Assembly (NCBI GenBank): GCA_002633005.1
Contig: NMRA01000323.1
Span: forward strand, 63,910-127,909
From: Phoronis australis
Taxonomy: Eukaryota; Phoronida; Phoronidae
Reading direction: 5' to 3'
Length of the DNA stretch: 64,000 bases
A program made the translations under genes and the position numbers. Below are positions 1 through 11,500 of this stretch, piece after piece (position 1 is the first letter of the stretch; the number at the start of each line of letters is the position of its first letter). A model generated the notes under the pieces. It saw only the letters and a program-made list of their open reading frames with translations. It was not told the origin of the DNA and did not search any database.

Positions 1-73
1 TCTGATTGTTAAAGTCTATTTTTGTAAGTGTATTTTTGTGTATTTTATTGCGAAAACTAACATGTGGTAGTCA

Positions 74-240
74 GGGACCCGTTCCAAGAGAACTTACTTA
101 GCTAAGTCAAATCTTAAATTTCACTCAGTTTGTATTAATTTCGACTAACATGCTGGATGTGGAAGCTTCAAAGTTTGGAAATTGAAACAAAAAGACCTAA
201 GTAAAAATGAATTTAAGTCAGTTTCTTGGAACGGGCCCCA
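74..240. mobile_element. Short inverted-repeat element (MITE-like)
   Basis: The termini GGGACCCGTTCCAAGAGAAC and GTTTCTTGGAACGGGCCC are inverted copies of each other enclosing about 125 bp without coding capacity. No clean target duplication was seen. Confidence 0.6.
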
Positions 241-399
241 GGACTTGGACACAAGAATGATTAATCAGAAAATGAGTTAATTTGCCAACACACGTTGTTT
301 GGTCTTCCATCTTGAAATGCCACTCACGGAGACTCCGTGACATGGCACCTGAAAAACAAATGAGTCAGCCGACGATAATTGCTCATGCGAAAGTCAGTC

Positions 400-545
400 C
401 TGTAGTGGGGTGTAGGCGCACGTAGGCACAACCAACCACCTTTTGACATTTGAACGTAGCGCCTACGCACCGTAAGTTACGTTCAGTGCTCAAGGTGATA
501 CGGTGGTCTTTGGGCGCTTACTTACCTCTATTTTCACCATTACAG
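400..545. mobile_element. Short element, CTGTAGTGG/CCATTACAG ends, copy 1
   Basis: A 146-bp element with imperfect terminal inverted repeats (CTGTAGTGG...CCATTACAG) and inner GTAGGCGC/GCGCCTAC palindromes. It is about 80% similar to 3940-4091 and has no coding capacity. Confidence 0.65.
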
Positions 546-1535
546 CACTGTGCGAAACTCAAATGGGATGTTTTACCTTCCGCTTTTCGTCATTATATTT
601 CGGAGAACGGTGCGAGTTCGTTTGACAATTCACAGCCATCAGCTTGAAATATTCGACTTTGATTTTTTAAGTGCAAATGATCTAAAAGTAAAACTGATCG
701 CTTTAACATTTGCCACCCGTTTAGAAATCGAGAGAAACACAGGTGGATTTAGGTTGAAGGCCAGGACACGACCAAAAAGCGCCGCTGGTTCGGAGGAGCC
801 CATTGAAGTTTTCCTTCGAAAATCGCCGTTGTATCATATCCCTCCTTTGCAACATAATGGATCCGCAGTGGAAAGGTATTTCACCTAGGCACGACAAGTT
901 TTACAAATTTTGTAAAATAATGAATACATAATATTCTTACAGCATATGTAAATAACTATGGAAAATTTCTAAAAATCATTTGTATAATAGGTTTATCAAT
1001 CCGTAATCGTAGCCATCAGATTTCCTTAGGGTTACTATGCACTTGATTTTCGGTGTGCAACACAATTTTATGAAAAACAAACACAGCAAAGCACGCAGTT
1101 CATGACTTCATTGAATGTACTGCTGCCGCGACAACTAAAAAAGTACCATAAAAACACAAAAAGACGTTAAATGTGGACAGGAACAACAAAACTGTTAACG
1201 AAAACTGAAGAAAACCTACTGACCCCAATCAATAGTTTTAAAATTAGGTAGACATGTCAATCCCAATAATGAGCCACGCCACTGAGGTCAATCGCAAGTC
1301 AACAGCGTTTAATGACGCTTTTCACGAGTGGAGACTTCGCTGCATGGAGTGGCACGTGTCAGAATAATGGTTTTTGTAGTCAAGCCCTCGTTTTTAGCGA
1401 AATAGTATTTCAAATGGAATTCGGTGTAGAGCTAACGTTGTACCACATTTATCCTCGTTGATGTTGTTCACTTTTATTCATGATTTGCCGTCAGATGGGC
1501 TTCATCGTAAGTTCATGGTTAGCCTAACGGTATGG

Positions 1536-2775
1536 AAGGCCAAAGTGCGGGAAAAAGCTACAAATTACAGGACAACATTTTCTACTCAAGATTAAAAAAA
1601 GTGCAAAACATTGCTTTTACTCTACAGGATCAAAAAAATCAAGACCAAAATTTATCACGTCAGGACCTACAATTTCTCACCCCGCCAGGACCTATAATTT
1701 ATCACGTCAGCCGGACTGATAATTCAAAACGTTAGGACCAAAATTTCATACGCCAGGATAGAAACTTTAGCACGTCTGACGATCAAAAATTTAGTACCCC
1801 AGAAAAGTTTCAGTCAGGGAGACCGCGAGACCACTAGGTACACAAGGGCTAAGCGTTCAACAAGGTCTCGCCGACGACTATCGTATTAAACTGACAATGA
1901 CTTAGAACGCAGCATTTCTAATGTCTCTTCCACGCTTTATAACTGAAACCAATGTACACTTGGACACATTAGACTTGAATACGAGTGAGAATTACAGAGT
2001 TACAGCCTCTGTGCGCATTCTATAAAAATGCGAAAGATTCACTAAGGTCATTTGGCCGTGCTGGGGATATGATGTCATACCACCTGCCGCGCGCAGTGCT
2101 AAAAATGGCTAGTTCCCGATTTTGGAAACTGAAAGAGGAACTACTCGAAGAAAAAGTTTGATAACGAGAGTATTTTTTCGAATTGGAAAGAATTGAATAT
2201 ATCGACGGACTCCTAAGGTCTTCCTCTATGCGCAAAGGGTATTTATAACAGCGTGACTTAGATGTTTTAGCCAGTGTGCACTGGCAGATCTAGGATATCT
2301 TAAGGGGGCGACATTTTGTCTCGGGGAATCGCGCAAAGCACGGTTGCGTGGGCCTGCCGAGCCTAAAATATAAGGTGCGCTCGTCATGTGAGCGACTAAA
2401 AAAAGAAATAAAGAAAAAAACCAGNATCCGCCTATTACGTGTGAGGCATAATTCGCCGAAAATCTTCCGGCGTATGAAGCTCCTATAGGGGCCACATCGT
2501 CTCTACTCAGCTAGAGACGGTGGTCACTGTCTACGTCCTCATGTTTGTGGTCAAGTCCTTGTGGACGGTCACGTGGTCTCCTGGTATGAAAAATTTCTGT
2601 CCTGGCGTAATAAATTTTGTGTCATGACGTGATAAATTGCCGGTCCAAGTGTGATGGATTTTCTCTCCTGACGTGATTAATTTTTAGTCCTCATGCGCTA
2701 AATTTTGGTCCTGCAGAGTTTTTAATACTTGAATAGAAAATATGTCCTGAAAAATTTCTCCGCTTTGGCTTTAGT
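1536..2775. mobile_element. Foldback-type element with minisatellite arms
   Basis: The left arm (about 1536-1830) and the right arm (about 2570-2775, read on the other strand) match in order: AAAGYGGRGAAA, CAGGACA, ATTTTCTAYTCAAG, ATTAAAAA, ACTCTRCAGGAYC, then several units of an ATTTATCACGTCAGGACC-type repeat of about 24-27 bp. The interior has no recognisable transposase. A contig join (n) lies inside at 2425. Confidence 0.6.
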
Positions 2776-3819
2776 GTATGTAGATTACACAATATTTCTA
2801 GGACAATTACACAATTTTACTGACGAAATTTCTAACGCAAGAAAATACCCGGATATAATTCTACTTGTTGTGAAAAAACACTAAGCAAGAAAAAATGAAA
2901 TTGTCATTACCAGATTCTGTTATTGGAGAATCTGGATCGCCCTTGACGCAACACCGTCTGAATTCGAAGAACTATGTCAGGTGCATTTTTGTTTGCGAAC
3001 AATCGCCTACGAACTATGGTTTAGATATGAGGCATGTTCGTAACTTTCTAAACTCTTTGCCGCGTACCACTTTTTATGCGGTCAACTTGTAGCGGCACCT
3101 ACCTTTGTTTAACCACCTCATACTCTGTGTATATCGTTTGTACTATTCCGAAATTTGGACCCTAACTTCGGAGCGTCATATCTCAGAAATGGCCGATTCA
3201 CTGATATGAAACTTTCGGATACTATAAAGCACCATTCTTTGCAAAACTGCGACAAGGAATTGTTTTCAAAATGTTCCACTTATGCACGAGGGTAAACGAC
3301 AAATAGTTCTTTTGTGATTTTCATGTAAAAACTTTAAAGCCGCAGAAAACGAAAATGAGCCAATGCTATTTTAGAAAACTGTAACTAATTGACCTATCGC
3401 AAGCTCCGCCCCCTTGCGTAATGTCGACTAACAAACAGTAAGTTTTACCCGGCAACGTCTTGTTTGTTGAGTAAAGTGGCTTGGAACCGAAGGCGTGTCC
3501 ATAATGCTGCGTTCTAAATGGTCAGTTAAGCCGTCACTCAAAATCCTGGCGATTGCTCAATCCTCCCAACCCAATTTGGCGAAGTGGGCAAAAAGGTCCG
3601 CCTCAGAGAAACAAAAGCTCCGAAAAAAAGTAGAAAACGAGACAAAAAAAGTCCACTAAAAGGGCAGGAACTACCAAAATTCGGCAAATGCACAATTCAT
3701 AGTTCTGACCGTACCCCGTGAATCTTAGTAGGCTAAAGGGTCCACATTCTCAAAAATTCGAGCCTCCCATTTTTTAGACTCGGTGCGCGTATGTTTCGCT
3801 TCGCATCTTGACATCGTTT

Positions 3820-4360
3820 AAAGATGCATATCGCTGCTATTTGGCTGTCAATGCCGAGTTCTTAATAACCGAAGCGAGTTTCGGGTTTAAAAACATTAAC
3901 ACGACCACCCTAGCTTGAATTGTTGCCAAATGAGCAGTTCTGTAGTGGGGCGTAGGCGCAAGTAGGCGCCGCAGCCAACCACCTTTTGGCATAAGGACGT
4001 AGCGCCTACGCACCGTAATAAGTTACGTTCAGTGTTCAAGGTAATACGGTGTGCGTTGGGCGCCCACTTACCTCTAATTTTACCACTACAGCAATGCGAA
4101 TGAGTCAGCAACTGAAGCCACAGGAAATACGTGCATGTGACATTTTCAAATTCGCAATTTTAGGGTTGGCCAACCTCAATGAATTCGGCGTTTTCATATG
4201 TCGGTGACGGTTTCGAGATTCTTGTTAGATTCTTGTCACGGTATGGAATATTATGAGACCGCTTTTCTGAGAATAAAACGTCTGATTTAATTTTCATATA
4301 TCGCCAGCTAAACAGGGCAAATGATGAAACTTTAAACACACGTAAAAACAAATTAAAAGA
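3820..4360. repeat. Dispersed repeat shared with 58765-59090
   Basis: The ends match a stretch near 58765-59090 in the same orientation: gctgtcaatgyygarttctt, gggtttaaaaacatta, and ttttagccagctaaacaRGG-type sequence at the right. The copy here contains the short element at 3940-4091, which the other copy lacks. Confidence 0.5.
3940..4091. mobile_element. Short element, CTGTAGTGG/CCACTACAG ends, copy 2
   Basis: This is the second copy of the element at 400-545, here with perfect 9-bp inverted ends and inner GTAGGCGC/GCGCCTAC. It is inserted in a dispersed repeat. Confidence 0.65.
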
Positions 4361-7300
4361 ATCCTGTACTATGTAGGCCGTCTGCCGTCGGTTGCAGTAT
4401 ACACGGTGCAGTAACAGGACACTCTCTATTCATTTTCTTTGCAATTTCATATGCAAAACACCTTCCTGAAAGGCGTGTTTCAAACGCTCTGTGTCCGAAA
4501 TAGGCTTGTGGACCATGGGCCGCGTACCCTAGACAAGCAAAGAACTCAGGAAAACGCAAGACCTCGCAACTCTTCGCGAAAATCGCCATGGATTTTTAGC
4601 GAAGCACGTGATTACAATACCTTTATTCACGACCTGTCTTCCATGTAGGGAACACAGTTCAGAACACAAATCAATTAGTGTAACCTCTGAAATGGTGAAG
4701 AGTCACTATTTACCTGTAGGCGTAATTAATGAAAGCAAAAGCTGAACAGTACAGATTGTTCAAAACTCGTGCTCCAAATTTCATCTCAACTTCGGGAAAT
4801 CGATCCATTGGTTTACTCAAAATCCGATAGTGTGTGCGCATGATACCGCTGCTCTGCACGACTCCGCCGCTCACTTCCTCGTAGCCTTCTCACGAACTGA
4901 TAAAATTCTATAATTTTGCCACGGCCTACAATACAATTTCAACCCCCTCTCTGCAGCCCAATTACGTTACGAGGAGAGCATCTTGCCTTAACTTTAACAC
5001 GCATCATCTCAATCTTATAGCGGAAAAACCACCAATTTCTTGACGAACACAACAGTGGTGAGTTAACTGCACAAACATGCACGATCATATGTTTCTAGGT
5101 AGGCCTACTTTGCGAGTGTCTTAATAAACAATTTTACAAAACTATTTGCTAAGGAGATACGGATAGCTAAATAGAAACTGTAAAATATTCAATCACTCCA
5201 AACGGCTCAGCTGGCAACGACGTGCCTAGAGAGCCATAAACAACGACAAATTTAGAAATAATTTTAATATTTCACCTGTGTTCCTGTGGAGACACTCAGA
5301 CAAATCGAACAACACCCCAATGTTTACAAAATATTCAGATCTTCCTAAAAGGTATAACAAAATTATTTTTTGTAAATGGATGTAAAGAACTCAACCTAAA
5401 TGAAAATAAGGTTTTATTCGAAACAGTATCAAAATATCTTTTTACTATTAAATCTCTTTGTGTTTAAGTGGATAAAATAGTATACATGTAAAATAAGTTA
5501 TTGTGTATGCAAATGATTTATTTATATCCATAATCATTGTCATCTTAACATCTCAGTTTTTAAAATTATGTATTTGTGTAACTATAATAATTGTATATAG
5601 ATTTCTTTGCATTTATTTGATCCAGATACAATGCCTCTTGGCGCTTTCTGGGTATGTATATTTATTGTACTGAATATTTCATAATAAACATTTACAAAGC
5701 GATAAGCAACTGTAAGGAACATCGTTCTTGTAATACAAGGCTTGTAACTGGTAGCAGCTTGGCAGATGAAGAGGTGGAGCCAAATGCTACATTTGCTAAG
5801 GGCTTACGGTGGGGAAGGGGGGCAATAATATTTCGCTACTGAGATTGACAGTACTTGTCGACAATTGCGTGGTTTTCCGAAGACCACCAAATGTATACTC
5901 ATGGCGTGCCATTATTAAAACAGAGGGGTACAACCTAGTAGGATTATCTCATACAGGGCGGATCATAACGGTGCCACCTGTACCCCTCAAAATGGCGCCC
6001 ACCGAGCACTTCCCAGTCGTTCGGTTTGTGCAATTGACTTCCGCTGTCGCGCTGCCAACCCCGGTCAGCACCAGGTTAGTGTCGTCCCCGTTAATAACTC
6101 GTTCCGTGAGACAAAATTGCACCGAATAGGCAAGACGCGCGCAGACCGCCTCGGCGGATCTAAAATTAACAGATTTGTTTATTACACAGCGGACCTACAG
6201 CCCAGCACTAACGTGTGCTCTCAAGAAAATAGAATTAGATCCACCCAGGAACAAAGGTATCTGGCGGCACAGCGACAATTCAATTCTAACTATTACAGTC
6301 GGTGGCCTAAATCAAATTCATTTTTTGATAAAACAGCACGGGTTTAATGACACTTCAACGTCGAACGTATATTTTTGTTGACGGATGAGATCAGGACAAC
6401 CGTATACGTTTAACCAAAACTGATTGACAAGCTGGCCTTTGCCAGAGTGAAGAAAAGTGCTCTTAAGTCATTCTTCACTTAAAAGGATGAAACAAACTAA
6501 GAAAATTACCACTTCAAGGAAACAAACGAATGGTCAGTCATGATTCGTAACAGTCGCCGTATTTAAAACAAGTGAGCAATAACTTCGCCATTGCTGACAT
6601 TTCTCAGTCACTGGTAAAGGAAAGGCCTGAGGATCTAGACCAATATGTTTTGACCCTGGAAGCAAGAGTTATACAGACAGTTAGTTCCTTTACAAGGCGT
6701 GTCTGACACTGAAAGGAAACTTTTAATGGAGATTAGTAATGCTAAATACAAGTAGAAACAAATTACTTCCGGGCATGACAGGTTTAGTCTGCACTAAGTG
6801 AAAACGGCGAGTAATGTTTCCTCCAGTACTGTAAAAGTTTGAGTCAACTTTCAAACGTTCACATTTAGCACAGGACATGGACAACCTGAAACTTTGTCAC
6901 ATGTTCTCACAAAAATGAACCCTGAAAACTTTGCTTCGGTACTGGTTGTTCTCACACCAGGTCCCTCGATTTTGGGGCCGAATACTGGAACACTGCGCGA
7001 AATTTACCTCTTCAAGCCCCAAGATTCCCCTAAAGTAAGAATCAGGTTTACTAAAGTTAGTTTTAGTACCTTGAGGCACTGCCGATCACGAGTGGCGTGG
7101 AGACTAAGGGGTGGAATTGGTGGTGACGGTGGATAAATTTTCTCAAATAAAAATTAAAGCAGAGGGTGAGGATGACCTTAAACACTCATCTAATTTGCTG
7201 CACAGTTGTCATGAAACAAATAAGTAAAAGTCCGATGACAAAATTTGCACTGGTCAGCCCTTTCCGCCAGACACACACAAGGATCTCAGTCGATTGGCGC

Positions 7301-7422
7301 AGAGATACAGCTAAAAATTTGAATGCCACGTGAATTTTTTCAGAAAGTGTTCACTTTGGGATTTACAAATTGGGCCAACATGAACACTGTCTGGCATGTT
7401 TTTGACTAAAATACAACTTCAT

Positions 7423-7778
7423 TTAAAAGGATACCAAACCTGGTTTTGGCATATTAGCAGATAATAAAAACAACTTTCCAATCCTGTTCTCTGAAACGAA
7501 ATAATGCTCTGTGACCTTGAACAACCTTCAAAAAGCTTGGAGAAAAACTTGAAAACTCCTTTCAAAGTCTGCAAAACGGCAAGCGTGACCTACGCTTTTT
7601 TAGAATTGCACAGTAACTGTTCGTGGGAAAAGACCACCCACCAAGGACCATAATATCCAATATGTGAGGTAGAGTATGAGTATTTAAATAAATTGATTCC
7701 TGCTTTTAACCTGCAATGATGCATATGACAGCAGGAAGACTGGTTGAAATACCAAAACAGGATTTAGTATCTTTCTAA
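7423..7778 (+). mobile_element. TTAAAAGGATACCAAACC element, copy 1
   Basis: The left terminus TTAAAAGGATACCAAACCTG is mirrored by CAGGATTTAGTATCTTTC at the right. The interior has no coding capacity and is shared with the copies at 56740-57103 and 63513-63889. Confidence 0.65.
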
Positions 7779-8049
7779 TAAAAAGAACATCAATGTTATG
7801 CACAGATCTTTTTAGTGCTTATGCAAAATTGTAATGGTCCAGTGGATGTACTGGGCACACAGCTCTTTCCACCCTTAGCATGTGTGACACAAACATGTGT
7901 GGAGAGGGCAAGCCATTGCATGCAAAACACCTGAACAAAGCATGCATCATTAAAAATGAAATAAGGGTTGAAATGAGCACAGAAATACTCTACCAAAGTG
8001 AATCCAGAATGTCACAAAATTAAATTCTTCTCACTAAATGTTAATTATA

Positions 8050-8599
8050 GAATTTATTTTGTGAATAGACAAAATAAACACTCAGCTAAAAGACAGTACA
8101 AAACTTCTCAGTGTGCTTACCCAACATTTGCATGAGGTAACGATGGAACATTTTTTATGAGAATCATTCAAAATACACTTTTCACTGATTGCAAATTACA
8201 ACACCGAAATGCAATTGCCTAATCAATGCTTGCCATTATAGATTTTTGTCTGGTCAATATGAAAGAGTCAGAAGAAAGACTCGAAATAGATCTCATTATC
8301 GCAGGTCAAGGTTACCCAAGTGCAAAAACACCACAACATCTTGCCAACAAACTGAATGTATATTAATTAAGCAGTTCATGGTGTTTGTGCTGGCTCTTAA
8401 CTGAAGGTCGTTCACAGATTGTATTGTTTGGTGAGCACTGCAATCTGACATTGAGGATCAAACGAGTTGAGAATGTCTGCCTGTTCCATGCAGTGATTGT
8501 CTTCGTCTTTCATGAAACTTCCAATTTGTGAAGCGAAATTCGAGTGCCATCTGTTGAGCTGCACCTTTGACACGACGACTAGCTCGGCAATTGCTGTTG
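8050..8599 (-). other. AATF 3' UTR candidate
   Basis: Downstream of the TGA at 8600-8602 no further coding is seen. The first AATAAA on the minus strand (tttatt at 8053-8058 on the plus strand) lies about 540 bases after the stop and is a plausible polyadenylation signal. No transcript evidence is available. Confidence 0.35.
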
Positions 8600-11500
8600 T
8601 CAGGACACCTGGTGCCTTTGTCCGTACAGAGAACTATACAAATCATTTCTGAAAGAATAAATTTACACCTACTTTAATTATTTTAAAAATTCTCAGTAAT
8701 ATGCAGGACCATCAGATTATCACTGAATAGGTCACCCTCATTTTTATGCACCCAAATATATATGGGACCTATGTGTATCCACATTATGACGCCATTTCCA
8801 GCCCTTCGTCCATCATCTGCTGTTTGGAATATCTCTAGAACTTCTTGATGAATGGTCATGAAAGTTTACAAACATGTTTCTATCATACGGTAACTACCGC
8901 TGTGTCCCCTAGTGGGAATTTTAGTTTATGCTGGCCTTTACTGAATTCCTTGATGGATGTTTATGGAGTCTGGAAAATAGATTTCTATTAGGGAAAAAAG
9001 GTGCAGGAAGCCTGATGCCTTTTACGGTACATCAGGTGTTTAGGCCACAAGGCCGGGCCCATAACACTCTATTAGGGAGAAGACAATTGTCTCTACATTT
9101 TTAGCCGGATGCTATGCAGAATGTGCTCCTACTCAATAAGCATGGCCGACATTGATTTTCGTTGAATTGCTGATTGCAATTTAGCAATTCTTGTGTATGC
9201 CTCTAAACCTATCAACTATCCAATTAGACTTTTAAGAAATTTGGTAAATAGGATTCTCCTAATTCTTCACTCCTAATGGCCATTTTTTGTCAATTTTGCA
9301 TTTATTTTTGACACCTGCTTCTCTATATGCCAAAGTATAACGATCTTTGTGAAATTTTAAAAATGCATTCCTACTAAGATTGTCACAACTGGTGCCAAAA
9401 AGAGGCAAATTTGACAGTGCCCCTATATCTGGCAAGTTCCAAGATGGATCTTCACAAAATCTGGCACGTGTGTTGTAGTTGAGGACATGCCTGTTGATTA
9501 TTGAAAGAAACCTCCACTGACACTCACTCAGACACACACCTTTTCATTTTCGGGACTTCCTGGGCTTCACCATTTTGTTCAGTGAAAAGCATGAATAAAT
9601 CTACAGGGGAGGACTCAGGATTTTTTAAAAGGGGGGGTCTGAGAAAGGATTCTTTTAAGATGGGGGGTCCAAGTCAACAATTTGAAAATTCTAGATTTGA
9701 TATTACTAAAATCAAGAGAAAAAGGATCCCCCTTGACCCCTCGGATCCGCCAATGATTTAAACATTTTAACATCAAACTGGTTCTTGTTCACTGTTCTCT
9801 TGAATAACAAACACATCACAGAGAAATGGTTCCACATTACTGAAATGGTTCACACATAACTGAAATGGTTTACACGTTACTGAAATGGTTCACACCTTAC
9901 TGAAATGGTTCACACCTTACTTAAATGGTTGACACGTTACTGAAATGGTTGACACGTTACTGAAATGGTTCCCACGTTACTGAAATGGTTGACACGTTAC
10001 TGAAATGGTTCCCACGTTACTGAAATGGTTCAAACGTTACTGAAATGGTTCACACGTTACTGAAATGATTCACACGTAACTGAAATGGTTCACACCTTAC
10101 TGAAATGGTTCACACGTTATTGAAATGGTTTACACGTTACTGAAATGGCTCACACGTAACTGAAATGGCTCACAAATAACTGAAATGGCTCACACGTTAC
10201 TGAAATGGTTCATACGTTACTGAAATGGTTCACACCTTAATGAAATTCTTCACACGTTGTTGAAATGACTCACACGTCACTGAAATGGCTCACACGTTAA
10301 TGAAATGGTTCACACATTACTGAAAAGCTTCACACTTTACTGAAAAGATTCACACATTATTGAAATGGTTCACACGTTATTGAAATGGTTGCCACATTGT
10401 TGAAACCAAAAACCTTGACAACAATTAACAAAACATCGTAACTTGCATGTGGTTAGCAAAAGAACACTACTTAGGAAGACAGGTGTGAAAGCAAGCACTG
10501 CTCGATGAAATACACTTATTCAAACAAGCAGCTGGCGACCCACATTTACGACCTGATGGTTAGGCATTATTTCAGGGGGAGAAAGAAAAGTAACTGTAAT
10601 GACCATGATGAGTTATGCACTTAACAAAGTTTGGTCACTAGAGCGCACAGTCAATGCAGGGCCCTAGCTCATCTGAGCAAAAAAAGTGCTTGTGCGCTGA
10701 GAGGAATTTTTGTCAGAGGAGGAAATTTACTCGGTTACTACTGACTCCGAAGGAAACTCTTTGGCCTGAAGAAGGAATCCAGCAAAATTTCAAAACATAT
10801 TTTAGAGAAATGGGGCAAAATACGGTGCCGAGAACAAAGCACCTAGGGCTCTGCAATGATCTGTCTCATCAACATTATTTAGGCTTAGAGTGATCAGCCG
10901 TTTTATATATAAAGAATACCTGTTTTAAAATAATCAAATACCTTGACTCATCATTCCAAGTAGAGGTGTTATAGGGCGCCATGAAGTTGACTAGCTTTGG
11001 GTGTACATCATACCTGGAAAGAAAGAAGATTGTAACACTAAGATCGAATGACAGAAAGGGAACAGCAGAGATCATGACATTACACCGCAGGACACTCACT
11101 AGAGGGTAAAAGTGGGATACAACGAATTCCGTCTGTCATCCAGCTGCATTATCATATAGTGAAAAATAAATGAAATTGACTTACGGATTTTAGTTGGTTA
11201 CGTTGCGTCCTCATCCTGAGGAGTTCGGCAGGTTACTGAGGTGTCATGTGGTGTATCATGTTACCCATCATGTGACTGACAGCACACTCTGCATGGGATA
11301 CTCTTGAGCGCTCTATCAGATGTTCTTGGTAACAGAAATCTTAGACCGTCTTGTCTATTTAAACTTGGATTTTCCACTCGTTCACATACACGAAAAATCG
11401 TTCATGTATATGAACAAGTTAGTGTAAAATCCAAATTTATGTATGCGTTAATTTTAAAGTTCATACCCATATTCTGGCGAAAAACAAATATGATCAGTAG

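Larger units (their letters stand above)
2576..8000. other. Gene-free stretch before AATF
   Basis: Apart from the end of the foldback element and the short elements at 3940-4091 and 7423-7778, nothing specific was found. Short open frames here have no protein-like features. A CpG-richer patch near 5940-6090 contains a YY1-like CAAAATGGCGCCC, but no exon could be attached to it. Confidence 0.5.

Noticed and set aside
5809-6347. Two overlapping plus-strand open frames in a CpG-richer patch
   Set aside because: There are no splice signals in useful phase, no protein-like pattern, and the frames overlap in different registers.
9821-10406. CRISPR-like array
   Set aside because: The units are contiguous without spacers and the context is a spliced animal gene.
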